Below, piece by piece: positions 42,708 through 51,999 of a stretch of DNA of 64,000 nucleotides; the first letter of the stretch is position 1; the number at the start of each line of letters is the position of its first letter. The DNA comes from Thermacetogenium phaeum DSM 12270. Its GTDB lineage: Bacteria > Bacillota > DSM-12270 > Thermacetogeniales > Thermacetogeniaceae. The DNA lies in the NCBI RefSeq assembly GCF_000305935.1, contig NC_018870.1:2279001-2343000 (forward strand), read 5' to 3'. The position numbers were made by a program, and so were the translations under genes. The notes below the pieces were generated by a model. The model did not search any database, was not told the DNA's origin, and saw only the letters and a program-made list of their open reading frames with translations.

Positions 42708-43010
42708 GATGCTCTTTCCTGTCGAAAAAAAGTAAACAAGATCACTTGACTTAGACAGAGATCGCGCTTCCAGTATATACCATACCTGCACCCCAACAGC
42801 CACAAGGCTTCCAGCTCCGGCTCCTGGTAAAGAGTGTAAAGAACCCCTCTTCCCTAAAATAACTTTTTTAGGGAACGTTTCGAAAGCTCTTTATTTGTCA
42901 TGGTGCCTGCTACATCCCAAAAAGCCGCCTTTTATGCTAGCCTGTGTCAAAGAGATAATGCGCCAGGCTCCTGTCCCTGATATACTCCAGAGCATTGCGC
43001 ATCTTTTCCG
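42708..43010. other. Gap between two IS remnants
   Basis: No gene or recognisable IS end is visible in these 303 bp. Confidence 0.4.
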
Positions 43011-43850
43011 CTATCTCTCTTGGCTGAAGCCGCTATTCTTGTAGCTGCGCCTGTTCCTGTACAGGAACAGCCAGAAAAGGTTGACCGCCAAAAGCATGAA
43101 CCACAGGATTACTTGAGAGGCGACTTCCTGATGGATGTAGCAGTGTTCCATGTTCCAGTTGCCTTTGAGTTCATGAAAGCCCGTGTTTTCTATCTCCCAC
43201 CTCCGGTGGATGATCTCCCGGATCAGTTCCGGTGTTGCTTCCTGTTTGCTTAAGGTAGTGGCCACCAGGATCTCCCGCTTCTGGAGAGCTTCCTTCAGTT
43301 TGCCGCCCACTATTGCATGGCCGTGTTTGATCTCGATGAACTTGACGACTCTTAAGGGCTTTTCTACTCCGTCCCAGGTTTCGAATTGTTCTTCATCCCA
43401 GGCGGTGATGTCTGTATGAGTGCTGGTGTTCTTGTCTTCACGCCATTGTTTGGTCGGTACCTGGCGGCTGAATATCCCTTCCGCATCTCTGACTATGTGC
43501 ATGCGGTCATCTTTTAAGCGGACTACTGTGTGGATGTTTTTGTTGAGCAAATAATTGATGAATGGGGCTTTGGCAAAGCCGGCATCAACCACCACTATGT
43601 CGGCAAAGTGCTTGTAGACCTTATAGAGCCAGTCAATCAGCCTCTTGGCAGCAGTGGTCTCGCCTTCCCCCGGCATAATCGGTTCATGACCTAAGATGAG
43701 CGGCGGTTTGCCGCCCACTATCTGGCAGGTGACGACTTTGTGTTCGTAGGTGACCGCCCCGTCCTGTTGGTGCACCTCCTGACAGGCAGGACAGCAGCGG
43801 CTCCGGGTGGAAAAAAGTCCGGTGCCGTCAACTGCCGCTACCTAAAGAAA
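43011..43850 (-). mobile_element. IS4-type DDE transposase, 5'-truncated
   Basis: The open frame begins at about 43847 directly after a stop (AAVDGTGLFSTRSRCC, holding the first catalytic Asp) and runs about 279 codons: VVVDAGFAKAPFINYLLNKN (second Asp), then IHRRWEIENTGFHELKGNW with the Y/W-E-I-E motif holding the catalytic Glu. The catalytic core looks complete but the N-terminal DNA-binding part is lost. An ATG exists only at 43775. The sequence is otherwise intact, so the truncation is probably fairly recent. Confidence 0.75.
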
Positions 43851-43872
43851 CGGAATTAAAAAAGCTTCGAAT

Positions 43873-43925
43873 CAAGACCACGAAGGTCGAATCCTGTAGA
43901 GGCAGGAGGTCCTCGTGGTCTTTTT
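43873..43925 (+). repeat. Hairpin repeat, copy 1
   Basis: AAGACCACGA and TCGTGGTCTT pair around GGTCGAATCCTGTAGAGGCA, with a T-run after it on the plus strand, so it is terminator-like. It is 44 bp before the cbiM start. A diverged copy in opposite orientation lies at 44573-44632. Confidence 0.6.
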
Positions 43926-43968
43926 AATTTCCTTAAAATCTTCAAATCTCATAAGGAGGTGTAGTGGT

Positions 43969-44572
43969 TTGCATATTCCAGACGGTTTTCTTGATGCGAA
44001 GACCTGGGGTGCATGCTGGGCATTAGGAGGAGCAGCCCTCACCTACGGAGTGCTAAAAACAAAAGAAACGCTTCAAGAACATCAAATCCCCCTTATGGGT
44101 GCGATCGCTGCCTTTATTTTTGCCGCTCAGATGGTCAACTTCCCCATCGCCCGGGGCACCTCGGGACATCTCGTGGGCGCTGTCCTGGCTGCCACTGTAT
44201 TGGGACCCTGGGCTGCATGTGTGACGATGACCGTCATTATCGCTCTCCAGGTTTGTCTTCCTTGATGGTGGAATCACTAACCTGGGAGCAAACATTCTGA
44301 ATATGGCTGTAATTGCTCCTTTAACAGGCTACTGTACCAAGCAATATCCCGTCTCTGGACTACACGCCTGGGAGACCTCGCAGCTACCTTCATAGGCTCC
44401 TGGGTGCCAGTAATCCTCGCTGCTGCTGCCTGCGCTAGCGAACTTGCTCTCTCCGGAATGTCACCACTTGGGGCCGTCTTCCCAGCCATGGTAAAATGGC
44501 ACACCCTCATTGGAATCGGAGAAGGTGCGATCACAACCATCGCAGCCGCCTGCCTCCCAGGCTCAGCAGATA
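43969..44572 (+). pseudogene. cbiM: CbiM (cobalt ECF transporter component), frameshifted
   Basis: The TTG at 43969, behind AAGGAGG, opens with the diagnostic MHIPDGFLDAKTW and reads on to VTMTVIIALQ. There the frame breaks near 44255: the next frame carries FLDGGITNLGANILNMAVIA and the third FIGSWVPVILAAAACASELA with FPAMVKWHTLIGIGEG. All three pieces match CbiM in order, so at least two frameshifts have inactivated it. CbiM with CbiN/Q/O imports cobalt for cobalamin; no partners are here. Confidence 0.85.
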
Positions 44573-44632
44573 AAAAACAAAAGCCACGGAAGTCCTGCCC
44601 TGTTTCTACAAGGCTCAAGACCTTCGTGGCCT
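44573..44632 (-). repeat. Hairpin repeat, copy 2 (inverted relative to copy 1)
   Basis: Read on the minus strand GCCACGAAGGTCTTGAGCC, TTGTAGAAACAGGGCAGGAC and TTCCGTGGCTTTTGTTTTTT align with copy 1. It forms the same CCACG/CGTGG stem followed by T-runs. It directly follows the CbiM remnant. Confidence 0.6.
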
Positions 44633-44703
44633 GATTTCTTTTGGAAAGTGGCTTCAGCCACTGTTTTGGAATATTGATTCGACACAAAACAAAAAATTCC
44701 TGC

Positions 44704-45188
44704 CTAGCGGTAAAACGATGGCCATCCTGGAACACAAACATTTGGGTGAAAAATACAAGTGCTGGGGATACCTACTGGTGAATCAGGTGGTGAGGCTCTG
44801 CGTGTCTGATCATGGCAAAGGATGCATTTAAATCCGGTACACCTATTTGGAAAACGGAAAAGAAAAGCAGCATGTGCGGCGAATGCCTTAAGCTTGCCAT
44901 CTACAATAAAGGCTACACGGTCGCACAGTTCGGTGGCGTCGTACATTTTGTGGCAAAGTTTAATCGCAACTTCATTCCCTTTGAGAAATCCGATACACGC
45001 TTATCAGCTTCATTCAATAGCCCCACGCAATTCATCGGCATCAAGGCTTTTTTGTAAAGGGTGATCTTTTTGTATAGCCCAAGCAACAGTTCAGTCATTT
45101 GATCGGCAGATGGAGACTTATCAAGAGTCTCAAGCCAGCGCATCAAATCGGCGTGCAGTTCATCGTGGGACAAAAACCCTACATTCAA
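44704..45188 (-). pseudogene. ABC transporter ATPase remnant
   Basis: The pieces CVGLLNEADKRVSDFSKGMK (signature region SKGM) and MYDATELCDRVAFIVDGKLK (region after the switch His) are adjacent near 44940, in neighbouring frames. The Walker B segment that should lie between them is missing, and no Walker A is seen upstream. It is the relic of an ABC-type export ATPase. Confidence 0.7.
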
Positions 45189-45488
45189 GCCGTTTTTCAG
45201 GCTCTTATTTATTTTTTACATTTTGCATCAATACCACGCACTCAACATGGAACGAGCCGCTTGGATTGATGTCTTGGGCTGTTTTTTGAACCTTGCGTTC
45301 GTGGGAATATATCAATGGGTTTTTGGGCATTTTCCCCGAAAACGAACGTTCAAGGGAACAAATCAACTTTTTCAAATAAGCATCTGCTTATTTCCTGTTC
45401 TTTTACGATTTATTGATTTGCCCTTAATTTTTTCTTGAAGTTTCATCATCTTTATAGTGTGTAATACCAGTCAAGTGAAATAAAGACT
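45189..45488. other. Composition boundary, no gene
   Basis: A 71-aa plus-strand frame (45223-45438) has no ribosome-binding site or family resemblance. From here rightward the DNA is clearly more AT-rich than the preceding 45 kb, marking the edge of acquired DNA. Confidence 0.45.
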
Positions 45489-47756
45489 CTAGGCCAAAGC
45501 CTTTATGAATTCAACAGCTATTTCAATCCTATCTTTGTCATCAGTTTCCTTTAGCCAGTACTCATTTTTAGAATTAGCGATAGCAATTAAATTATTAAAC
45601 TCTTGTTTTCCATTCCTCGAAACATAATCTTCAGGAAATTTTACTTTCCAGCCGTCTTTGAGGCTTTCCAGAGTTATATTATTTCTTAATTTCAGCGGAC
45701 TAAGATCACTGTATATACCATAGCACTCATTAACATTACAAATGGTTTTATCTGCAATTTTCAAAGCGACCGTCCTGACATATGGATTGATGTGGTAAGC
45801 CAGTAGCGAGTTTCCATTAAGTTTTCTCAACTCATATTCATTTAGCCATGCATAAAGATTTTTTTTATTATCAACAAACCCTCCATATTTTATAAAGTAA
45901 TATCTCCAATCCCTTTTTGCTTGTTTTAAATAATCAATAATTATATTTTTCAATTTCTCTTCTGAAGTGGAACCCTTTATTGTAATATATTTACATATAA
46001 ATTCCTTTAGTATTTCTTTGATTTTCTGTGATTCGTTTGTGGTCCTTGTAAGAATAATATTCCATTCTCCATCTCCTCCAAAGTACTTTCTTGCACCAAG
46101 TTGACTGTAACCTATAATAACAGAATAATCTCCTATCGAAAGTAAAGCTTTTATAACGGTTGAACTATTGTTTGACCATATGTCAGTTATAATTGAATCC
46201 AAATCTATAGCGGGGTTTCCTACAACTATTTCCAAAACATTATCAATACATCCTTTAAATAATGGATTGTCTTCTAGTTTATGAATTTTTTCTTTTAAAT
46301 TTATATTATTAACAATCAGTGTAGCCTTTTTTATTTCCGAATCTACGGAATCTTTACTAAATCCAGGCATACTGAATCCCTTTTGAGTTAATATTTGATA
46401 AACATTTTGATTTTGTATAAGCAAGTCAGTCACATCTTTTAACTGTCTCTTCATAAAGTCAAAACGCAAATTGCTTGTATATCTGGTATTAACCGCTTGA
46501 CGTACTCTCATCAGCAGATTTCGAATAACTCTTAAAAATTCCACTAAATCAACACTATAACTGTACTGATTTAAAAAAATACAACGTTTTAGTAGTGAAT
46601 AAAGCAATATTTTTTCTGCTATTCCAAAAGAATCACCCTTTAAACACCTTTTCCAAAGATTACTTTTACCATCAAAAATGACCAGCTTACCTTTTTCATA
46701 TTTTTCTGAAAAAATGTTGTCAATAAATTTATCCGGATCCATTTGAATTTTTATCCAAAAATCAAGAGAATCTATTAAGAATTCAATGTTCTCCTTCCTG
46801 CTATATACAGATTTTATCAATTCATAATTGATTTTAGGTACATTATTTTCATTATATAAAAATGGATTTGTTGTAGGTAATACATTCTGGTTTTCAACAT
46901 AAAGCATTTCTGTAATAAAATATATATATCGCATAAAAGGATTATCGATAGTATTGGCTTCTTTATACTTCCAGAAAACATCTGTCCAGGCGTTATCTAT
47001 CTTTAAAGAAAAATCCAGAAGCTTTTCTGGCAACACATCATCAATTATCTGAGTAAATTTTGCTTTAAAGTTTTCAAAATCCGTTAAAGGTTTTCCTCTA
47101 GCATTCATTTTTATGTACAAGTTATCAGTTAAGCCAAAGTTTTTAAGTTCCAAAAATCTAAATGTTATTGGAGGATCTGAATTAATATCACGTATTAGTT
47201 TTTCAAAGCAATCTTGAGTATCCCTAAAAGTCAGATGAATATCATCAAGCATTGTTAGCATTGATTTTATAGTTGGATCTTTTATCCATGACATATAAAA
47301 CCAGTGAGCATCTTTAATTAAATCAGATATTTTATCATTTTCTTTGCCAAGATCATATTTAACACCTTTTTCTACTAGCGAATAGCAGAAGTCCCGAGAG
47401 CTTATTCTGGTCTCATAAGTAAATTTTGAAAGTATACCTTTTATCTTGCTAGTTTTATTTTCCTTTGTGGCAAGATACCAATGTAATAAAAAGAGAGTGG
47501 TCAATCTCTGCTGTCCATCTAATGGCAGTAATACCTTATCCCCTTCTCGTTCTTCTATAGAACCGTATACAAAATCAAAATCTAATGTATTGCTCTCATT
47601 AACTATTGCATTATAAAGGCTTTCAAGAAATTCCTTCCTTATTTCTGGTATTTTATCAACATTTCTTCCTTGGGCATAATCTCTCTGTATAATTGGTATT
47701 TCAATTCTATACTCATTTATTAGCTTCCAAAATGTATACTTAGTTGTTTGCATCAC
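45489..47756 (-). CDS. DUF262 domain protein without HNH, second subunit of the defence cassette
   Basis: This 755-aa protein has an N-terminal DUF262 (ParB-like) domain with IPIIQRDYAQGR (20-31) and the signature DGQQRLTTLFLLHWYL (80-95), the site shown in relatives (GmrS, SspE) to couple NTP hydrolysis or modification sensing. The long rest is helical and has no HNH, PD-ExK or other nuclease motif I can see. The start at 47756 overlaps the upstream DUF262-HNH gene by 17 bp. AT-rich codon use differs from the chromosome on the left. It is the last gene of the cassette. Confidence 0.85.
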   Translation of the reverse strand: MMQTTKYTFWKLINEYRIEIPIIQRDYAQGRNVDKIPEIRKEFLESLYNAIVNESNTLDFDFVYGSIEEREGDKVLLPLDGQQRLTTLFLLHWYLATKENKTSKIKGILSKFTYETRISSRDFCYSLVEKGVKYDLGKENDKISDLIKDAHWFYMSWIKDPTIKSMLTMLDDIHLTFRDTQDCFEKLIRDINSDPPITFRFLELKNFGLTDNLYIKMNARGKPLTDFENFKAKFTQIIDDVLPEKLLDFSLKIDNAWTDVFWKYKEANTIDNPFMRYIYFITEMLYVENQNVLPTTNPFLYNENNVPKINYELIKSVYSRKENIEFLIDSLDFWIKIQMDPDKFIDNIFSEKYEKGKLVIFDGKSNLWKRCLKGDSFGIAEKILLYSLLKRCIFLNQYSYSVDLVEFLRVIRNLLMRVRQAVNTRYTSNLRFDFMKRQLKDVTDLLIQNQNVYQILTQKGFSMPGFSKDSVDSEIKKATLIVNNINLKEKIHKLEDNPLFKGCIDNVLEIVVGNPAIDLDSIITDIWSNNSSTVIKALLSIGDYSVIIGYSQLGARKYFGGDGEWNIILTRTTNESQKIKEILKEFICKYITIKGSTSEEKLKNIIIDYLKQAKRDWRYYFIKYGGFVDNKKNLYAWLNEYELRKLNGNSLLAYHINPYVRTVALKIADKTICNVNECYGIYSDLSPLKLRNNITLESLKDGWKVKFPEDYVSRNGKQEFNNLIAIANSKNEYWLKETDDKDRIEIAVEFIKALA

Positions 47757-49425
47757 TATTCACCTCCGCTTGATTAGGCAAATATTTCTGTAAAGTATGT
47801 ATTATCTCATCATAGTAATCCTTCCTGTCTTCAGGACCCCAAAAATGCAAATGTGATGCATTCTTACTATAATACTTCAAAAATACATTTCTAGTACAAA
47901 TAGGGATAAAATAGCCTTCCTTATCCATTTTTATAATAATATCACGCTTTACATCAAAGAATGAATTGCCAAGTCTGCTATTTAAGTCCTTATCCAGTAG
48001 AGTTAGGTTATTTATTAAATGCATATCATCACTAAATTGGTCTTTAAAACAGTTCTGAACTTCTTCGAATAATTTATTAAATAATTCAGCACTTATATTA
48101 TCCTCATTTATAGACTTCATTCTTTCAATGACTTCTTTGTATTTGTTTGCATTAATTCTTTCTAAACTTTTTATATGATCCTCAATCCACGCCATCCACT
48201 GTTTTACTGTACTCAAACCGTCAGTATTCTGGGCGTGAATGTGTTCAATGCTCCATTTTCCTCTTTTATAAGAATTAAAAGAAAAACGATAATTGTGTGT
48301 TTTCATTCTAAGTATTGTTTCTATATTAAATAGTAGAAGTACTTTTTTAATTTCATTCGAGTTCTTTTCATAATCCAGTTCTGATATCTTATAATTAACG
48401 TGTTGCCTGATTTTGTTATCAATATATTTTCTAAACTCAGTTTTGCTTTTTCCTTCAGCTGCATCTTTGAGTTGCTCAATTCTCTCTCCGCAAGTTACAA
48501 GATAACCTATTAAATGGAATAATTCCCTGTCATTAAACCAATCTTCAAATGTTAAAAAGTAAGCCTTAACTTCATCCCAAATCTCTTGAACACTGCGTTG
48601 CCTTAATCTTTCATTAAAATACCTAAAAGTATAAAAGTCATCCCCTCTTGAACTTTTCTTAGCCATTGCATTAAAAATATATTCGATTCTTGTTGGCATA
48701 TCATTAAATTCTTTATTAATAAAGCTCCAAAACTCGTCATTTTGAAGAGTATATTCAATTCTGTCCCACTCACTAGCTATTTCTAATTGTTTTAACCTAA
48801 AAGTGTCATTATCGTTATTATTCTTGTTTGATTTTTGTAAAAATAATGCTTTTATAAGTTCCGCATTTGTAAGTGGTATTTTCCCGATGTTAAGCCTAGT
48901 AAAAATATTTATGGGATTAGAACCATCATTAACTTCATACCAGATTATTTTGGTAAGCTTACCTAATGCAATGCTAAATTCATCTCTAACAGTGTATTCT
49001 GATTCAACATTTTCTTTATACTCAAACCATTCTTTGATAGTTTTATATGCCTGTCCTATAAAAAAGTAATCAATATTTGATGTATTTGATACATCGATAT
49101 TCTGTAGAAATTCTTTGCTTTTTTCTCTTGTCTCAAATTCTATGTCATATCTTTTTCTACCTAAAAAATACAAAATTATGTAGATTGTAGTTAATCGTTG
49201 CTGTCCGTCAATTACCTCCCACTTGTCGCCATTTTTCTTTACTACTATAGGTTGCAAGCAATAAAACTCATCTTTTTTTCTTTCTTGTTGGGAGAATTCC
49301 CAAATATCATCGAGCAGTTCTGTTACTTGGCGTTTTTCCCACCTATATCCCCTTTGGTATGAAGGGATAAGGAATTTTTCTTTTATTATTTCATTAATTG
49401 ACAACAACTTAATTTCGTTTTCCAT
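47740..49425 (-). CDS. DUF262-DUF1524 (GmrSD/SspE-like) HNH nuclease
   Basis: This 561-aa protein joins an N-terminal DUF262 domain (IPSYQRGYRW at 20-29, DGQQRLTT at 73-80) to a C-terminal DUF1524 HNH domain (WSIEHIHAQN at 391-400, then LINNLTLLDKDLNSRLGNSF). Single-chain proteins of this plan cut foreign DNA carrying or lacking modifications, as in GmrSD (glucosylated hmC) and SspE (phosphorothioate). It is the second gene of the cassette, 33 bp behind the Phd-HARE gene. No dnd/ssp modification genes are in view. Confidence 0.9.
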   Translation of the reverse strand: MENEIKLLSINEIIKEKFLIPSYQRGYRWEKRQVTELLDDIWEFSQQERKKDEFYCLQPIVVKKNGDKWEVIDGQQRLTTIYIILYFLGRKRYDIEFETREKSKEFLQNIDVSNTSNIDYFFIGQAYKTIKEWFEYKENVESEYTVRDEFSIALGKLTKIIWYEVNDGSNPINIFTRLNIGKIPLTNAELIKALFLQKSNKNNNDNDTFRLKQLEIASEWDRIEYTLQNDEFWSFINKEFNDMPTRIEYIFNAMAKKSSRGDDFYTFRYFNERLRQRSVQEIWDEVKAYFLTFEDWFNDRELFHLIGYLVTCGERIEQLKDAAEGKSKTEFRKYIDNKIRQHVNYKISELDYEKNSNEIKKVLLLFNIETILRMKTHNYRFSFNSYKRGKWSIEHIHAQNTDGLSTVKQWMAWIEDHIKSLERINANKYKEVIERMKSINEDNISAELFNKLFEEVQNCFKDQFSDDMHLINNLTLLDKDLNSRLGNSFFDVKRDIIIKMDKEGYFIPICTRNVFLKYYSKNASHLHFWGPEDRKDYYDEIIHTLQKYLPNQAEVNSDANN

Positions 49426-49458
49426 AAAAATATCCCCCTACTCTTTTTTCTTTCAAAA

Positions 49459-49869
49459 TTATGATTGCTTCAGCCTGATAATATTACCCGGAAGAGCTTC
49501 AAACATATCCGGGTAATGCCCACACCTTGCCCTAATCTGAGTATACTGTGCTTTCTTCCCGTTTTTCTGCAAATACAACTTACGTTTATATATTTCATCT
49601 GCAAGTTCGGATGCGTGCATAGTTTTGTTATCAGCCTCTGATAAAACTATTTTCATAGCTTCCTGAAGTGTATAGTTAGCATGCTTGTCTGCGATATTTT
49701 CATCAACTATGCCCTTTTCATCGTATTTCAGCACAATATAAGCAGGCTTATTATCTTTAAGAAGAACAACTTTTCCGTTCTTTTCTACAACTGAAAAAAC
49801 ATGCTCCAGATCTGTTCGTAATGAATCAAAAGGAATTAAGCTATCTATTTTTACGTCCATATTTTTCAC
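49459..49869 (-). CDS. Phd/YefM-like N-domain fused to a HARE-HTH winged helix
   Basis: This 136-aa protein begins with a Phd/YefM-like segment (IPFDSLRTDLEHVFSVVEKN, GKVVLLKDNKPAYIVLKYDE; residues 12-51) and ends with a HARE-HTH domain (TLQEAMKIVLSEADNKTMHA, SELADEIYKR, IRARCGHYPDMFEALPGN; about 67-134). HARE-HTH modules occur in restriction enzymes and chromatin proteins and are proposed to read DNA modifications. It leads the cassette, so it may act as a repressor, an antitoxin or a recognition subunit. Its domain pairing is unusual. Confidence 0.78.
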   Translation of the reverse strand: MKNMDVKIDSLIPFDSLRTDLEHVFSVVEKNGKVVLLKDNKPAYIVLKYDEKGIVDENIADKHANYTLQEAMKIVLSEADNKTMHASELADEIYKRKLYLQKNGKKAQYTQIRARCGHYPDMFEALPGNIIRLKQS

Positions 49870-49949
49870 CTCTACCGTCTAGGTATGTTACCATGATTAT
49901 ACATCGAATTGGCCTTTTTGTCTATATATTTGTTTATATATTTGTATAA

Positions 49950-49994
49950 AAAGAAATGCCGCCAATTAAGAAGGTTTCCTCCTCAACTGGCGGC
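49950..49994 (-). terminator. Intrinsic terminator after the recombinase genes
   Basis: GCCGCCA and TGGCGGC (49958-49994) pair around a 23-nt loop. On the minus strand ATTTCTTTTTAT follows. It closes the three-recombinase transcript before the defence cassette. Confidence 0.75.
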
Positions 49995-50009
49995 AATCTT
50001 ATTACAATC

Positions 50010-51578
50010 TTATAGATTCACTTCTATTTCTAACCCAGACTTAAACTCAACCACTAACCTATCATCATATACAATCACTTTTTCAATCAGTTTTCTGACC
50101 AGTTTATCATCAAACTCCGTAATATCACCCGTTTGCGTGTTAAGGAAGTCCGTCATCTCAGCAATCCGATCCCGCTTATCTTTGCGGAGAGCATTTCTCG
50201 AAAGAGTTTCTTGCCTTAGATCACGTAGTCGGTAAATTTCATTGACAATATTATCATAGCTTTCCTTTGAATTTGCCTTTTGGATCAACTCGGTTTGGAG
50301 TTCTTCCAGCCTTTTATCAATATCTGCTGTACTCTCATCCAAATCCGCGCTTAGTACGGTTTCAATATTCTTCTTCAGTATGGCCAGAAAAGAGTTTTTT
50401 CCGCTTACCGCTACATTAATGGCTTCTATAATTTTCTCTTTAAGCGTATCTTCAAGTATAGTGGAAGCGGTACAAAACAAACCAGTGTTTTCTAATCGGC
50501 TGACGCATCTCCATACAATTGATTTCTTTCCTCGGTTATTCCAATGAACCCTGCGGAATATTTCATGACAGTTGCCGCAAAAGACCATCTGTGATAAAGG
50601 ATGATTATTGCTATAGTTTCTCTTCTTTCCGTTCTTACTTATATGCACACATCTTCTTTTGACAAGCTGTTCCTGAACCTGCATAAAGATTTCACGCGGG
50701 ATTATGGGCTCATGGCTGTTTTCTACATAGTATTGAGGAACTATACCGTTATTAGGTACCCTTTTCTTCGATAAAAAATCTACCGTATAGGTTTTCTGCA
50801 ACAGCGCATCACCGATATATTTTTCATTCCTCAAAATCTTATTGATGGTGCTGGTATGCCATCTGTGATTGCCTGCACCTGTCAGAATTCCGTCAGCTTC
50901 CAGACCTCTTGCTATCTGTAGCATACTGGAACCTTCAAGGTATTCTCTGTAAATGCGTTTAACGATCTCTGCTTCTTCAGGTACGATAACTAAATTGCCA
51001 TCCTTATCCTTTGTATAGCCAAGAAACCGGTTGTGATTAATATGGATTTTTCCTTGCTGATATCGGTACTGAATACCCAGTTTTACATTCTGGCTTAACG
51101 ATTGGCTTTCTTGCTGCGCCAAAGAAGCCATAATGGTCAGCAGGATTTCCCCTTTGGAATCCAATGTGTTTATATTTTCCTTTTCAAAGTAAACTGGAAT
51201 ATTTTTTTCTTTAAGCTGCCTTATGTACTTTAGGCAGTCCAGCGTATTTCTTGCAAAACGGCTGATAGATTTCGTAATTATCATATCGATTTTGCCCTGC
51301 ATACATTCTTCTATCATCCGGTTAAACTCTTCACGCTTTTTCGTGTTGGTTCCAGTAATCCCTTCATCCGCAAATATGCCGGCTAACTCCCATTCCGGAT
51401 TGCTTTTAATGTAATTGGTGTAATGTTCGATCTGTGCTTCATAACTGGTTGCCTGCTCTTCGCTGTCCGTAGAAACACGGCAATAGGCTGCCACCCGAAG
51501 CTTAGGCAATTCCTCGGCCTTTGCACTATTCCCAATTCGCTTACGAGCAGGAATTATCGTAACATTCCTGGTTGTCAT
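50010..51578 (-). CDS. Large serine recombinase, copy 1
   Basis: This 522-aa site-specific recombinase has the catalytic resolvase domain with [12 protein letters not shown] (Ser36), a recombinase domain ([20 protein letters not shown], then [20 protein letters not shown]) and a zinc ribbon-coiled coil ([11 protein letters not shown]). It is 38 bp overlapping with the short recombinase-domain gene upstream. Three recombinases in a row at a prophage end are typical of clostridial phages, in which one or more acts as integrase/excisionase. Active residues are intact. Confidence 0.93.
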   Translation of the reverse strand: MTTRNVTIIPARKRIGNSAKAEELPKLRVAAYCRVSTDSEEQATSYEAQIEHYTNYIKSNPEWELAGIFADEGITGTNTKKREEFNRMIEECMQGKIDMIITKSISRFARNTLDCLKYIRQLKEKNIPVYFEKENINTLDSKGEILLTIMASLAQQESQSLSQNVKLGIQYRYQQGKIHINHNRFLGYTKDKDGNLVIVPEEAEIVKRIYREYLEGSSMLQIARGLEADGILTGAGNHRWHTSTINKILRNEKYIGDALLQKTYTVDFLSKKRVPNNGIVPQYYVENSHEPIIPREIFMQVQEQLVKRRCVHISKNGKKRNYSNNHPLSQMVFCGNCHEIFRRVHWNNRGKKSIVWRCVSRLENTGLFCTASTILEDTLKEKIIEAINVAVSGKNSFLAILKKNIETVLSADLDESTADIDKRLEELQTELIQKANSKESYDNIVNEIYRLRDLRQETLSRNALRKDKRDRIAEMTDFLNTQTGDITEFDDKLVRKLIEKVIVYDDRLVVEFKSGLEIEVNL

Positions 51579-51999
51579 CTAAAATCACCTCGCTCTTGAT
51601 AAGACTATAAGCATACTCTGCCTGCTGAAATGGATCATCGTATAGATTATCTGGCATTGAAGCATGAAACCTAAAATTCAGGCATTTCTTTTCATTTCCT
51701 TTATGTTCATAAATCCTGCCAAGCGCCTCAGCTCGTCTGCGTCTTTCAAGTTGTGCTTTTTCGAATGTGTCCCTGCTGATAATTGGCGGATAAAATTTAT
51801 CCTCAACATACCGTTTATCTGTCAGCATTCTTGCAATAGATGTATGGCAGCGCTTAATACCCGCGTTTTTGGCCGCTTCAGTTAAAGAAAGCCCGGAAAG
51901 ATAAGCCCCAAACAGCTCCTTTATCTTAACCGCTTCCTTTTCGTTAACAACAGCCTTGCCGTTTTGAATGGTATATCCAAAAGGTATATGGCTCATCAT
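51541..51999 (-). CDS. Short recombinase-domain protein lacking the catalytic domain
   Basis: This 152-aa protein has only the recombinase domain that follows the resolvase core ([40 protein letters not shown], then [20 protein letters not shown]). The catalytic serine domain is absent, so it cannot cut DNA alone. The ATG at 51999 overlaps the upstream recombinase stop as ATGA. It may be a DNA-binding accessory that decides direction, or a relic kept by coupling. Confidence 0.8.
   Translation of the reverse strand: MMSHIPFGYTIQNGKAVVNEKEAVKIKELFGAYLSGLSLTEAAKNAGIKRCHTSIARMLTDKRYVEDKFYPPIISRDTFEKAQLERRRRAEALGRIYEHKGNEKKCLNFRFHASMPDNLYDDPFQQAEYAYSLIKSEVILDDNQECYDNSCS

Noticed and set aside
43873-43968. 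Cobalamin or NiCo riboswitch before cbiM
   Set aside because: The only structure is a repeat hairpin with a T-run that also occurs inverted after the gene; no B12-box or NiCo core motif is present.
45223-45438. 71-aa plus-strand membrane-like protein
   Set aside because: No ribosome-binding site and no match; probably chance in AT-rich spacer.
49870-50009. Prophage attachment site
   Set aside because: Serine recombinase cores are only 2 bp and the other end of the prophage is outside the window, so no att site can be defined.
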